Of a stretch of DNA of 64,000 nucleotides, positions 10,632-21,200 are shown piece after piece. The DNA is from Desmodesmus armatus (Eukaryota; Chlorophyta; Chlorophyceae; Sphaeropleales; Scenedesmaceae), in contig VIIQ02000001.1 in the NCBI GenBank assembly GCA_007449985.2, positions 1,359,501 through 1,423,500 of the forward strand. Reading direction: 5' to 3'. The notes beneath the pieces are model-generated. The model ran no database searches and was not told where the DNA came from. It saw nothing but the letters and a program-made list of their open reading frames with translations. Numbering within the stretch: position 1 is the stretch's first letter; each line of letters begins with the position of its first letter. The translations under genes and the position numbers were made by a program.

Positions 10632-13233
10632 TCACACCCTGCGCCGCCTGGGCAGCCTGCAGCCGTTGTAAGGGATGGGTGTCACGTCCCATATCTGCGT
10701 GACCGTCAAGCCAGACGCTGCCAGCGACTGCACTGCAAACTGCTTATTCTTGCCCATGCCCTTCAACTTGACCACCACTGAGTGGAAGCCCTTGTCTAGG
10801 GCACGCCGCGCCAACTCCTTTGCAGCAACCTCAGCTGCCATAGGGGACGCCTGTTGACACAGCAAGCGGCAAGGCAGGAGGAAGAGGGGGAGGTGGTGAT
10901 GGTCGTTGCCCAAGATGTGGTGACATCGCCCCTGTATTTCGCAAGCCTAGATGTACCTTGCAGGCCAGCAACCATAGTATGCGGCAACAGTATGCGGCCT
11001 GCAACACATCCCAAGCAAGCTTCCCTTCCTACTATTCAAACCGCTCAGCTGTGTAGATCCCTTCATTATTGTTGGCAGCTCGATATGTAAGTAAGCAGCT
11101 CGATATGTAAGTAAGCAATTAAAAAGTTACCATCATCCCAGCAGGTCCTATCACCAGCAATCATACAGTTGCCCAGGTTCAGGACCACTGTGATGCAAAC
11201 GGTTTATTGAGCAGCAGGACAGCGAGTGATCTTGGCAGCCATATTGGCAGAGCTGTGTGACAAGTGTTAGTGGTTCCTTGCACTGTGATGCAAGGAAGCA
11301 CCAACAAACCAACACAGTGGCAAGTTGTTCCAGAGCAAGGCACTTCATATGGGTGGCGGCCCCATAGATGCATCAAATCAAATACAAACCATCTTGCTTA
11401 TTAACGTGTGCAGTCAGTCTCCCCACCATTCTTTTTTCTACAATACGTATCGTGACGGGTGGCGTAGCGACGTCTGGGCCCTGAGCGAGGCGGAGGCGTG
11501 TCAGTTCTTACCTGCTTAGCAGGGAAGATCCTCCGGCCCAGTGCAGCCCTTTACAGCAGTAGCCGTAGCACACAACAGTACCTTGGAACTCCAACACTTG
11601 ACCATAGAGCACAGGGGCCCTCACCCACAGGTAATTTCCACTTCATTTCATTAATGCATGCATCCCACATGGCCAAACGGGCACTCAGGTGCTACAACCC
11701 CAGGTTAGCGAAACGTTGTCTGTGGTTGTCTGTGGTTGTCTCGTATTGTCGTATCATTGTTGCTTTGTTGCAAATTTGCATTTTTCTTGCCGCAGACGAT
11801 GCTGTGTGGTGGTTGTTGAGTTGTGGTATACATGTCTGGTTGCATTTCTTCTGCGTGTAGTAGTGCATGGTGTGGTGCTGGGAGTGTATTGCTTGAATGG
11901 CCTGGAGGTTGAATACTGGTGTGGCGTTGTGGGGAGCACATGGGGTGCCCGCTGGCCATGTTGGGTTTGCTTTGACACAGTCCCCAGCCAACTGATGTCT
12001 GTGAAGCCCGAGGCTTCTGTTCAAGACCGATTACTTTTCTCTCTCCTCTGCAAATGACTATGACTATAGGCATGCATACACCACCTGCATACAACCCTGC
12101 CCTTGTGCTGTGTTTCCTTGGGAGCTTGACTCACCCTGACTACTGCCGCTCACACAAGTGGGGACCCCAGCTCTACATGCCCAGCGACTACCCCCAGCCC
12201 ACCCTCTTTCCCTGGGGCCGCCATCTACCTGTCTACATGTCACAACCGTGCATCTTTGAAGCTCCTACGACGACAACGAGGCTGACATCCGTGTTGGTGC
12301 TGTTGCAGGTAATCCAAGAGCGACGTGGCAAGTTGTTCCAGAGCAAGGCACTTCATATGGGTGGCGGCCCCATAGATGCATCAAATCAAATACAAACCAT
12401 CTTGCTTATTAACGTGTGCAGTCAGTCTCCCCACCATTCTTTTTTTTCCTTCTACAGCTGTGCCAAGGTGGCTGCCAGAATCACTTGCTGTCCTGCTGCT
12501 CGATACACCGTACATTGCACTCAAGAATTGTGATTGAGCCGCAGCAAGGACTAGGAAAGCCTTGCCGCTGTAGCACAAGCAGCACAAGCAGGCTAGTCAC
12601 AGCACACACCTTGTTTGCGTTCTTGTAGCCCACAGTGCCTCCAGACACCCAAGCTTCAACCTTGCTGGCCCTGTCTGTAAGCACCAAGTGTGTGTTGTTG
12701 AAGGTGCTGTTCACATGCACAACACCCTCCCGCTTTGCCATGGGTGCCTTGCTGCCTGCAAACACTGAAGGATCCACCCTGCGAGCCCCCATTGCTGCCA
12801 TTGGTGGCTGCTGCTGGACAGGGCGCCCTGAGAAGGAAGCTGGCGAAGTCCTGTCGACACCCTGATGGCCGTCGGCCATGCGAGCCACATCTAACGGTTG
12901 CTGCTGCTGCTGCTGCTGCTGCTGTTGTTGGTGTGCCTGCTCCACAGGCTGCTGACTGCTGCTGCTGGCATCGCTTGTGGACGATGTGTGCACTGACGGT
13001 GACGTGGTGTAGGATGTTGCAAACCATGGTTGCTGTGCAATTGGTTGCAAGGGCGCCACAATGTGCTGCAAGCCTGCAGACAGGGGGTGAGACGTGAGGC
13101 GCTGAGGTGAGGGCCAGCAGCTGCTGAGTTGGGTACAGACCGGCAGCACACCTGCTGAGGGCTGTATTGCTGCTATATTATGCACGCTGTTGATCAGTGA
13201 CGACAGGTAGCGCCTGCCAGCAGTAGCCAACAT
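10632..13233 (-). CDS. Mitochondrial ribosomal protein uS11 (S11), nuclear-encoded
   Basis: uS11 is a small-subunit ribosomal protein that helps form the platform near the decoding site. Exons read as 13233-13152, 13073-12610 and 10850-10632, giving 254 residues. Conserved S11 blocks are VVHVNSTFNNTHLVLTD, KVEAWVSGGTVGYKNANK, SPMAAEVAAKELARRAL and the C-terminal IWDVTPIPYNGCRLPRRRRV. The first 150 residues are a long variable extension starting MLATAGRRYLSSL, a typical transit-peptide composition, and include a poly-Gln run. An organellar, probably mitochondrial, location is therefore inferred. The 78-bp first intron (13074-13151) is a multiple of three, so its removal is likely but not forced by frame. 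The last intron is unusually long (1,759 bp) and carries a repeat-bounded insertion. Confidence 0.9.
11317..11437. repeat. 121-bp direct repeat, copy 1
   Basis: It begins GTGGCAAGTTGTTCC and ends in a short T-run. It matches 12325-12445 at an offset of 1,008 bases. Confidence 0.9.
12325..12445. repeat. 121-bp direct repeat, copy 2
   Basis: Same orientation as 11317-11437; the T-run at its end is longer than in copy 1. Confidence 0.9.
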
Positions 13234-13761
13234 TGCTGCAACACTTCAGATCAACTTGAGTGTGTCACGACACCAGAAAGCTGGGAGACACAGGCGACAC
13301 CAGAGTTCTCAGCACGATGATATAGTGAGATCACGAGGCTTCTGCTGTCTTCTTCGCAAATGTGACATGTCATTAGCAACACAGAGTCATCAGACCCAAC
13401 CAAAGGCAAGGACACTCGCTGGTAAACGGGATCCAGTCTCTAGATTTCAGCTGGGCTTGCACCTTGCTGTGGCAGTACAGCAGTTTCAAGCTTGTTCAAA
13501 TTGATCAAGGCACTCTGAGCCTTTGAGTCGCCACTGCAGTTGCCGCCCCTTCTTGTGGTAGACCATACCGTCTCTTGTGCATCTGCAAGATTGCAGGTGC
13601 GGTGACGCAGTGCTGGCATGAAATGAGCACGAGACTGTGCTCCTCTCTGAGGCGGCACCCTGGCATCACCCATGCCCCACCAGGAGCCCTGCCAGAAGGC
13701 GTTTTGGGCTATGCAGAAGTTGTCAATGTACCCTGTATGTGCCTCTGTTGTGTGCCTGCAG

Positions 13762-16700
13762 ATATAGACACGGAGTCCCTGCCTTGGACAGGGCCAGATT
13801 GGAGCACCAAAGGTGAGCACTTGAGCGGGCTTGCATGGTGACTGGACTGTGGCAGGCAGGGCAACCAACAGCACCATATGGAGGACCTTTGTGTGCGGCA
13901 GGAAGTCAGGAATGCATACGCTGCTCTTGAAGGGGTTGTGGCTGCATCCAAGGTTCCACCATGTCAACAGTCACAACAGTCACCCACTTGCAAAGCTTGT
14001 CTCAGCCACAGGCATGCAATGTGCCTGCTTGCGTGGATCAACTGCTGGTGATGCAGGCAGCTGCATGGTGCATCCTCTACCCACATCTAGCATTGCAAGC
14101 ACATTCTTACCCATTGTCTGTCACCTGCCCCCTTCCTTTGTGTTTGCACCAGGGCGATGTCTTTCCGTGGCAACACCGGCGGCAACATCTTTGGATGGGA
14201 TGTCAGCTCACCACATAGTGACTTTGCTGGTGGGGGTGCTGGTGGCAGCGAAGGTGATGATGGTCTAGAGCGCTCGGGATCAAGCGATGTTCTGGAATCA
14301 CCAGGAGGCTTCTCAGGTAAGCCAGCAAGCCTGCAGTCAATTCATGTCGAGCATAGCCTGGCCCATCCAATCCATTCGTGCATGCCTACTTGTAGCTTTC
14401 AGGTTGCATCTGGGTGGGGGGCTATTTGAGGTTGCCTGGGTATCACTGGGCGACATCAGTGCATTGAGATGCAGCTTAGGTGTACATGTACGCCAATGCG
14501 ACAGTCTGCTGCAGCAAAACAGCAGGTGACATCAGCACATGCAATCCGGCGACACTGTGGCTCAACATCACCAAACTGAAGCCAGCATAACAAAGATAAG
14601 GTCACTGCTTCTACTGTTGCCGCACCAAATGCCAACCGCAGGTCCCAATGCAGGCCCAGCAGCTGTCAACTTCCCAGGCCAGCAGCTGTACAGCTTCAAT
14701 GCAGCACAAGCCCTGGCCCAGCAGGCCCACAGCCTCCAGTCTGCAGGTGCAGGACCCACCAGCACAGCAATGCCCCATGCCGCCCTCATGTCACAGCTTG
14801 GCGCAGCTGCCGCACCTGTCCTGCACCCCGGCTGGGGCCTTCCTGTCAGCAGTGCTGCGCCTGGCCATGCTCTAGGCCTCGGCAATGCTGCTGCTGGGTA
14901 TGGCAACGGCCTTGCAGGCCCTGCATACCCTCCTGCTGGCTCAGCAGCACCCTACTTTGCAGGAAACGTGCTCAACCTGGCCAGCACAGACATGCCAAGC
15001 AGCATGCCCAGCAACATGCCCAGCAGTATGCTTGCAGCAGCTCAGGCAGGCGGCCTCATGGGCTTCCCGCCCAGCTTGCTGTCAGCACAGGCTGGGGAGT
15101 TTCGGGGGCTTCAGGGTGCTGCTGGGGGCGCTGGCCTAGCCGGGTTCAATATGCCAGATTTCCTAGGCCCCAACATGCAGAACCCCTTCCTCAGGCCCCC
15201 TGCAAGCGGTCCTGCACCCGCAGCCGCACCAGCAGCAGTACCTGCCCCAGCAGCAGCGGCTGCCATTCCCAACGCAAGCATGCCTGCAACATCCATGAGC
15301 ACGGAGGCACACGAGGCACTTGCAAGGGCGTCAGCAGCGGCCGCAGCGGCCGCGGCGGCGGCGGGAGCAGCCGCTGCAGCAAGTCTACCAGGCAGTACAT
15401 CTGCTGCACGCCCTGCTGCTCCTGTGCAGAGCCTTGCACCAGGGCCCTTGACATCGCTGCTGCAGCAGCAGGGATGTAGCACAAACCACCTGCTGCAGCA
15501 GCAGCTGGGCATTAATCAGGGGCCCCTGGCACAGCTGCCTGCTGGCGCAGCAGCTGCCAGCGTGGGAGGGGCTGGTGCGGGGGGTCCTGCAGGCGGAGTG
15601 CTGAGGCCACCTGGGGGTGTGAGTCAGCCAGCAGCTACCAACCCCACCTTGAGGCCCCCAGGCGCCCTTCCCGATGCTACCCTCACAGCATACACTAACC
15701 TCACTGCAGAGCAGCAGCAACAGCTGCTGCGGCAGCGGCAGGCGCTCATGCTGCAGCAACAGCAGCAACAGGCCATGATGCTGGCACAGCAGCAGCAGCT
15801 GGCGCAGCAACAGCAGGCGGCAGCAGTTCTGCGGCAACAAGCAGCCGCACAGGCAGCAACAGTGGCCACTTCCCGTGGCAAGCGCAAGCGCAAGCCTACC
15901 AAATGGAGTGCAGACTTTGTCACCCTGACCAAGGCAGATGTGCAGGAGGGGTCAGACGATGACTTTGAAGACGAGGGGGATGATTATGCGCCTGTGCTGC
16001 AGCAGCAGCAGCTCCTGGACTACGCAGCAGCTGCTGCCGCTGCTGCAGCTGCAGGGTCTCCGAGGGCTGGGGCGGGCAGGGGTGGGCGCGGGCGCGGTAG
16101 GGGCAGGGGCAGGGGGCGTGCCAAGGCAGCAGCTGCAGCATCAGGAGATTCAGAGGATAGTGAGGAGGACACCAGTGCATCTGGGCTACCCCGTGCAGGA
16201 CGTGGGCGGGGCAGGGGGAGGGGCAGAGGCAGGGGGAGGGGCAGGCCCCGCAAGGACGCACAGGCAGAGGGTGTGGTTGAGGGCACAACAGCAAGCAACA
16301 GCAGCCAGCTGCCCCAGAGGCTGGCAGCTGGGGCAGCTGGGCAGGCAGGACCTGCTGCAATGCTACAGCTAGGAGGGGTGGGTGCACTTGCAGGGGCTGC
16401 AGCAGCTGCAGGAGTTGCAGGAGGAGGCTCAGCACAGATTCCGCTAGGTCTTGCAGCAAGTGGTGTCTTGCACCCTGCTCTGCTGGCCGAGCTGCAGCGT
16501 GCAATGGGGGGCTCTGTAGGCCTGCCAGCAGCAGCAGGTGCGCCTGGGGGTCAGGGTATGATGTGGCCGCAACTACCGTGGGCATCTGCGGCTATGGCTG
16601 CGCTGGGGTCCCTGCCTGCATCACTGGGCATGCCTGGCAATGGGGCTGGTGCAACGCTGCAGCAAGCAGCAGCAGCGCTGCCACCTGCAGGTGTAATGCA

Positions 16701-17256
16701 CCTGGGCGCTGGGGTTAGTGCTGCTCCTGCGGCAGCAGGAGCAGCACGAACCCCAGCACTGCTACCAGCAGCACCACCACCACCAGCAGCAGTGAAACTC
16801 TCAGCAGCACCTCCAGCAACAGCAGCACAGCAGGCAGGTGGTGAGTCCCGAACACAGTCAGCTGCAGCAGCCCAAGGGGTGTCACCGGATGGCGTAGGTG
16901 GGATGCCAGCAGCAGCAACAACGTCAGCACCAGCAGTAGCTGCCCCAGCAGCAGCACCTGCCCCAACTGCAGGACCTCCAGCAGAGGGTGTGTCTGGTGC
17001 AGTGGCAGGAACAGCAGCAGCAGCACCAAGCGCGCCAGCTGTCCCCGGCAGTGGTGCTGAGTTGGCGCAGAGGCAGCTGCAAATGCAGATTGCACAGGCG
17101 GTAGCTGGGCGAATGGCTCAGATGAGTCAGTCACCAGGCACCCAGGCATCACTCGAGGCAGTTGTCAGGGCGCTGCAGCAGGGTAAGGAGACCATGCCAG
17201 CAGCACAGCAGCATCAGGGACCTGATGACACTGCTGCTGCAAGGGACACTGCTTAG
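13762..17256 (+). CDS. Gln/Ala-rich protein with AT-hook/RG-like repeats
   Basis: The main coding part is 14157-14316 joined to 14642-17256: 924 residues from MSFRGNTGGNIFGWD. A short upstream exon, 13762-13812, has good splice sites and joins in phase (reading LDRARLEHQRAMSFRG), so the start may be further upstream. Visible features are long poly-Ala and poly-Gln runs (about residues 400-450), a basic KRKRKPTKW block near 465 followed by acidic DDDFEDEGDDY, and two RG-rich tracts (about 530-546 and 573-590), the second ending GRGRPRK like an AT-hook. A nuclear, DNA- or RNA-binding role is inferred from composition only. I do not recognise the family. Confidence 0.7.
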
Positions 17257-18269
17257 TGCTGCTGCTCGGCAGCATCAGCAAGCAGGCAGGCAGTTGACAG
17301 GGCTGCAAGTGAGGCGCGGCCTTGGTGCAATAGCAGCTGCAGGATGAAGGGGCAGTCAAGCATCTGAATGGGATAGGAACACAAGCAACAGCAGCAGTGT
17401 CAGTGGTGAATGGGAGGCGCTTGATGCTGCTGACAAAAAGCAAGCAAGCAGCTGCTGGCTGGTGCGCTTGGCAGCATGGTTGTGCGGGCTTGGGAGTGCA
17501 AGTGGGATGCCAGGTGCTTGAGCACGTGTTTTTGGGTGTCAGTGCACCTGTTGCATCCTGCACGTACAAGGGTGGGGAGTGGTTGCCTTGAAGGATCCTT
17601 CAGTGTGTGCTGCTCCCTGTGGCAAAGTTGACGACACTGCTTGCCGGAGAGCGCAGGGGGGGGGGGCACGGTGGTGGGTACAGTCACGCCCTCAAGGGGT
17701 GTGCCGAACCCCCTGCAGCATGGTGGTTGTTCTCAAAATGCTCTGTGGCAGTCTCAGCAGCTGTGGGCATGCAATGCATGTGTTGTAGTTGCTGCTACAG
17801 GAGGCCTTCAAGGCTTGTGTGCGGTGCATGTAGAGGTGTCTGGCTCTTGACTTATGACAGTGAACGTGGTCACAGCTATTCCAGTTGCTGTGTGGCTGCA
17901 GTGTGCTAGGCTTTGATTGTTTGCTGAACCAGGTCTGGCTACCGGAAGGAATGCAGGCAAATCCTGGGCATGCACGCCATGATGGCCACCATGGTCACCC
18001 CCTGCAGCTTGGGGTCTCGCAATGCACAATGCATCCAAGCGTTTCATATTGGTAAATTCAACTTGTCTTGGGTAATCTACGTGCTTTCAGGCACCCAAAG
18101 GTTGCAAAACCCAGCAGAGCTGAAATGCAACCAATGCAACAGCCACACTGATCGCTTTCAGATCGACTCAGATTGAGTTTGCCGCACTCACCGTATGATC
18201 AAGAGTGATCTCTCCAGCCGAGCTGTTGCATTAGTCAAGATGGGCGAAATTTTTTGAATCCAAGCAGAC
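17257..18269. other. Intergenic region, no gene recognised
   Basis: This holds the 3' UTR of the AT-hook-like gene and the upstream region of the coiled-coil gene. It contains a run of ten G at 17658-17667. I did not find an obvious TGTAA near the stop at 17256. Confidence 0.4.
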
Positions 18270-21200
18270 ATGGATGGGATGGACAGCTACAGCGAAGAGG
18301 ATGTTTTCCAGTACCCACATGTTGTAGTGGTCCCCAGTGTGCGGCCTCCCTCCTGTTCCTGCCAGAGGCAGCAGGCAGGCAAATGCAGGTGCAGCAGCAC
18401 ATGTGCTGCTGCACGCAGCCCTGCCAGGTCTCCAGGCAGGAACTACCTGCTGAAAGGAGGCAGCAGGGCAGCAGAGAAAGCAGCTGAGGAGAGGGCAGTG
18501 ATGCTGGAGGCAGCAAAATGGAAGGTGCGAAGACTGGTGGGGCAGCCTGCAGGGCGACACCACATGTCAGCATGCCGCTTGGTCACCGATATGTCAGAAG
18601 CTCATCCAATGTCACTTTGACCCATATAACAGGACCTGAAGGTGGCGAACCACGCCTTGGCGAACGAGCTTGTGCGCATGACTACCCACGGCAAGGTGAC
18701 TTCATTCCGCACGTGCTGGTGCCATTGAACAATGCAGTTGCAGCAGTCAGTGCTGGCGCACAGGGCCTCCTGCAGCTGTGTGTGCTTTGCTTGTACTGTC
18801 AGTATGCATCAAAGCATTGTCTTGTTCTGTATGCAGGCGCAAAAGCAGTCGCTGGTTGAGGAGGTGACCAAGCTGGAGCTGCTGGTGCAGGCACAGGCAG
18901 ACAAGCTGGTGCGGCCACATGGCTTCTGGCAACAGTTGCGGTGCTGTGGATCCTACAGCTGACTGCACTTTGTCCAGCACCTGCACGGCACAGCCATCCT
19001 GCTGCAGGACATGGGCAGTTCCTGCCCAGAATGAGACATGCCCTGCATTGCCAGAGTCAGCAGCCCGCATGCGGCCTGCACTAAATACCTTGCATCCAAT
19101 GAGTCCACTCCATGGCCGATACAAATGTAGCAGTGAGCGACCTTACTCCTTTTGTGATGCAGGAGCTCCTGCGAGCACGCTTAGCAGACGCTGTGAAGCA
19201 GAACGATGACGCCCAGGAGCGCCAACACGCCCGGCTCAAGGAAGTGGCTCGCAGGTGGGTCGCATGCAACACTCATGCCTGGTTGATGCTGCCAGTGTTG
19301 GTGGGTGTTGGTACTATTGACATATGTGCGCATGTGCTGAGGTGTGTTTGGCAGTTGCGCAGCAGCACACAGTGTCGCTGTGCTCATGGCTGTGCAGGCT
19401 GAAGGAGGAGCACAGCACCAAGCTGAAGCCACTGCAGGAGCTCAACGAGCAGCTGCTGGCAGAGCTGACAGAAAAGCAGCAGGACAGCAGCCAGATAGCT
19501 GCACTGCAGGAGCAGTTGTCGCGCGCCAACCACAGGCTTGAGCTGGAGGCCAGCGGGCGTGCTGAGCTGTGGCAGCGCTGCTCTGTGCTGGAGCAGGAGC
19601 TGCAGAGCATGTGTGACAAGCTGGCAGTGGCCACCAAGAGCTTGAGGCGTGCTGAGCAGCAGCTAGGTGCGCAGTGCCGCGCTCCCAGGGCTGAGTGTGT
19701 GCTGGCCTACGCCGCGTCAAGTGCTGCGCGTCAGCACGGAATGGATGTTGTCTTGGGCGGGCTGAGGCACTGGACATGAAGTCCAACTTTGCATCTTGGG
19801 CGGGACTCATGCTCATACACAACGTCAGTAACTGGGCAAGTGGTGAGAAGATATGCTGATCCTGTGCATGTGCATGTCTGTGCACACAGAGCGCGGCAGC
19901 AAACTGGAGCAGAAGCTCACACACACTGAGGAGAAGCTGCAGGCCGAGCAAGTGGCACACAGCAAGCTGCAGGCCGATGTCACATTGGAGCGCAGCCAAG
20001 CAGCACTTATCAAGGTATTGAGAGCTGCAGGGTTCTGCACAGGCACCACCAATTGCTCTTGGCAGCACATGCATGCACCTACATGAGTCCTGATCAAAAT
20101 GCAGGACCAGTCGCGGCTTTCTTGGTCGCCAAAAGGCCGACGATCACAGGCAGCCAGCAGCAGCTTTTGTGTGCACCTTTGCTGGCAGAAGTCAAGCAGA
20201 AGCTGTTGCTGCCCATGCAGGCTGAGCTTGAGCAGATGCTGGGGGAGATCTCAGCACTCAGCACACGCTACGAGCAGGCGGAGCAGCAGCGTGCTTCTCT
20301 GAAGGGCAAGCTACAGGGAGCAGAGGCGGCTGCCGCAGATGCTGCCGTTGAGGCACGAGCAGCCACTGCCAAGGCTGAGCGTCTGCAGCAGGAACTGCAG
20401 CTCACCAAGTGAGTTGTTGCTGTCAGCAGGTCACACCCTCACCAGGCCAGTTTGTGTGACCCAACATACGCTTGACGAACAATGTTGACAGCATGCTGGC
20501 GTGTGGAAACAGGACGTGTGCTCCTGCTGGAGCCGCACACTTGTGTGATTGGCGGCATTTACAATGGCATGCGCGCATATGTGCAGATGCCCTTTCTTAT
20601 GATGTACTGCTTCTTCAATTCCTCACACTGCTGCAGGTCCGAGGCAGACAGCCAGGTGTCGTCGTTGCGCAGCCAGGCGGCGGCTCGTGAGGAGCGCCTC
20701 GCAGCACAGCATTCCTGCCGCATGGCCCAGCTGCAGAGCGAGCTGGATGCACAGGCTGCAGCAGCAGCCGACACGGAGGCAGCACTGGCAGCAGCAAGAG
20801 CCCAGGTGGAGCACCTCACAGGCCAGGTGTGGGGTTGTGATCGGCCTGGCTGTCAGTTTGGTACAGGCAACCCCATGCTAGCAGCAAGGCATTGACTGCA
20901 GGGGTGGCAAGCATTGTAATAGACTTACACTCTGTGCACCTTGGTTATGCCATCACGCAAGTTACGTCGTCAATGACAAGCACAAAGCGCAGCTGCACGG
21001 GCTTCTTTGTGTTGCGAGGCATCACAACATGTGGCATTGCTGTCGTGTGCCTGCAGGTTGAGAGTCTGCGTCAGCTGGGTGATGCAGCTGGAAACCAGCT
21101 GGGCTCCACGCAAGCCCGCCTGGAGCAGCTGCAGGCAGACAAGGAGCAGCAAGAGCAGCAACTCAGAGCGCAGCTGAATGCAACACAGGTAACTGGCTGC

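Larger units (their letters stand above)
11209..12501. mobile_element. Repeat-bounded insertion inside the uS11 intron
   Basis: Inverted arms of about 47 bases lie at 11209-11255 and 12455-12501 (GAGCAGCAGGACAGC, agtgat, tggcagcc, with a few mismatches). Nested inside them, a 121-base direct repeat occurs at 11317-11437 and again at 12325-12445 with no difference I could see. No transposase-like frame was recognised in the interior. The arrangement suggests a non-autonomous or decayed transposon, or two insertions into one another. This is inference from the repeats alone. Confidence 0.55.

Noticed and set aside
11498..12533. Open frames inside the uS11 intron insertion as possible transposase
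   Set aside because: No catalytic motif, zinc finger or helix-turn-helix was visible; the frames overlap the direct repeats.
15111..17152. Several 100-220 codon frames opposite the AT-hook-like gene
   Set aside because: They are shadows of CAG/GCA repeats; their Leu/Gln-rich content mirrors the coding strand.
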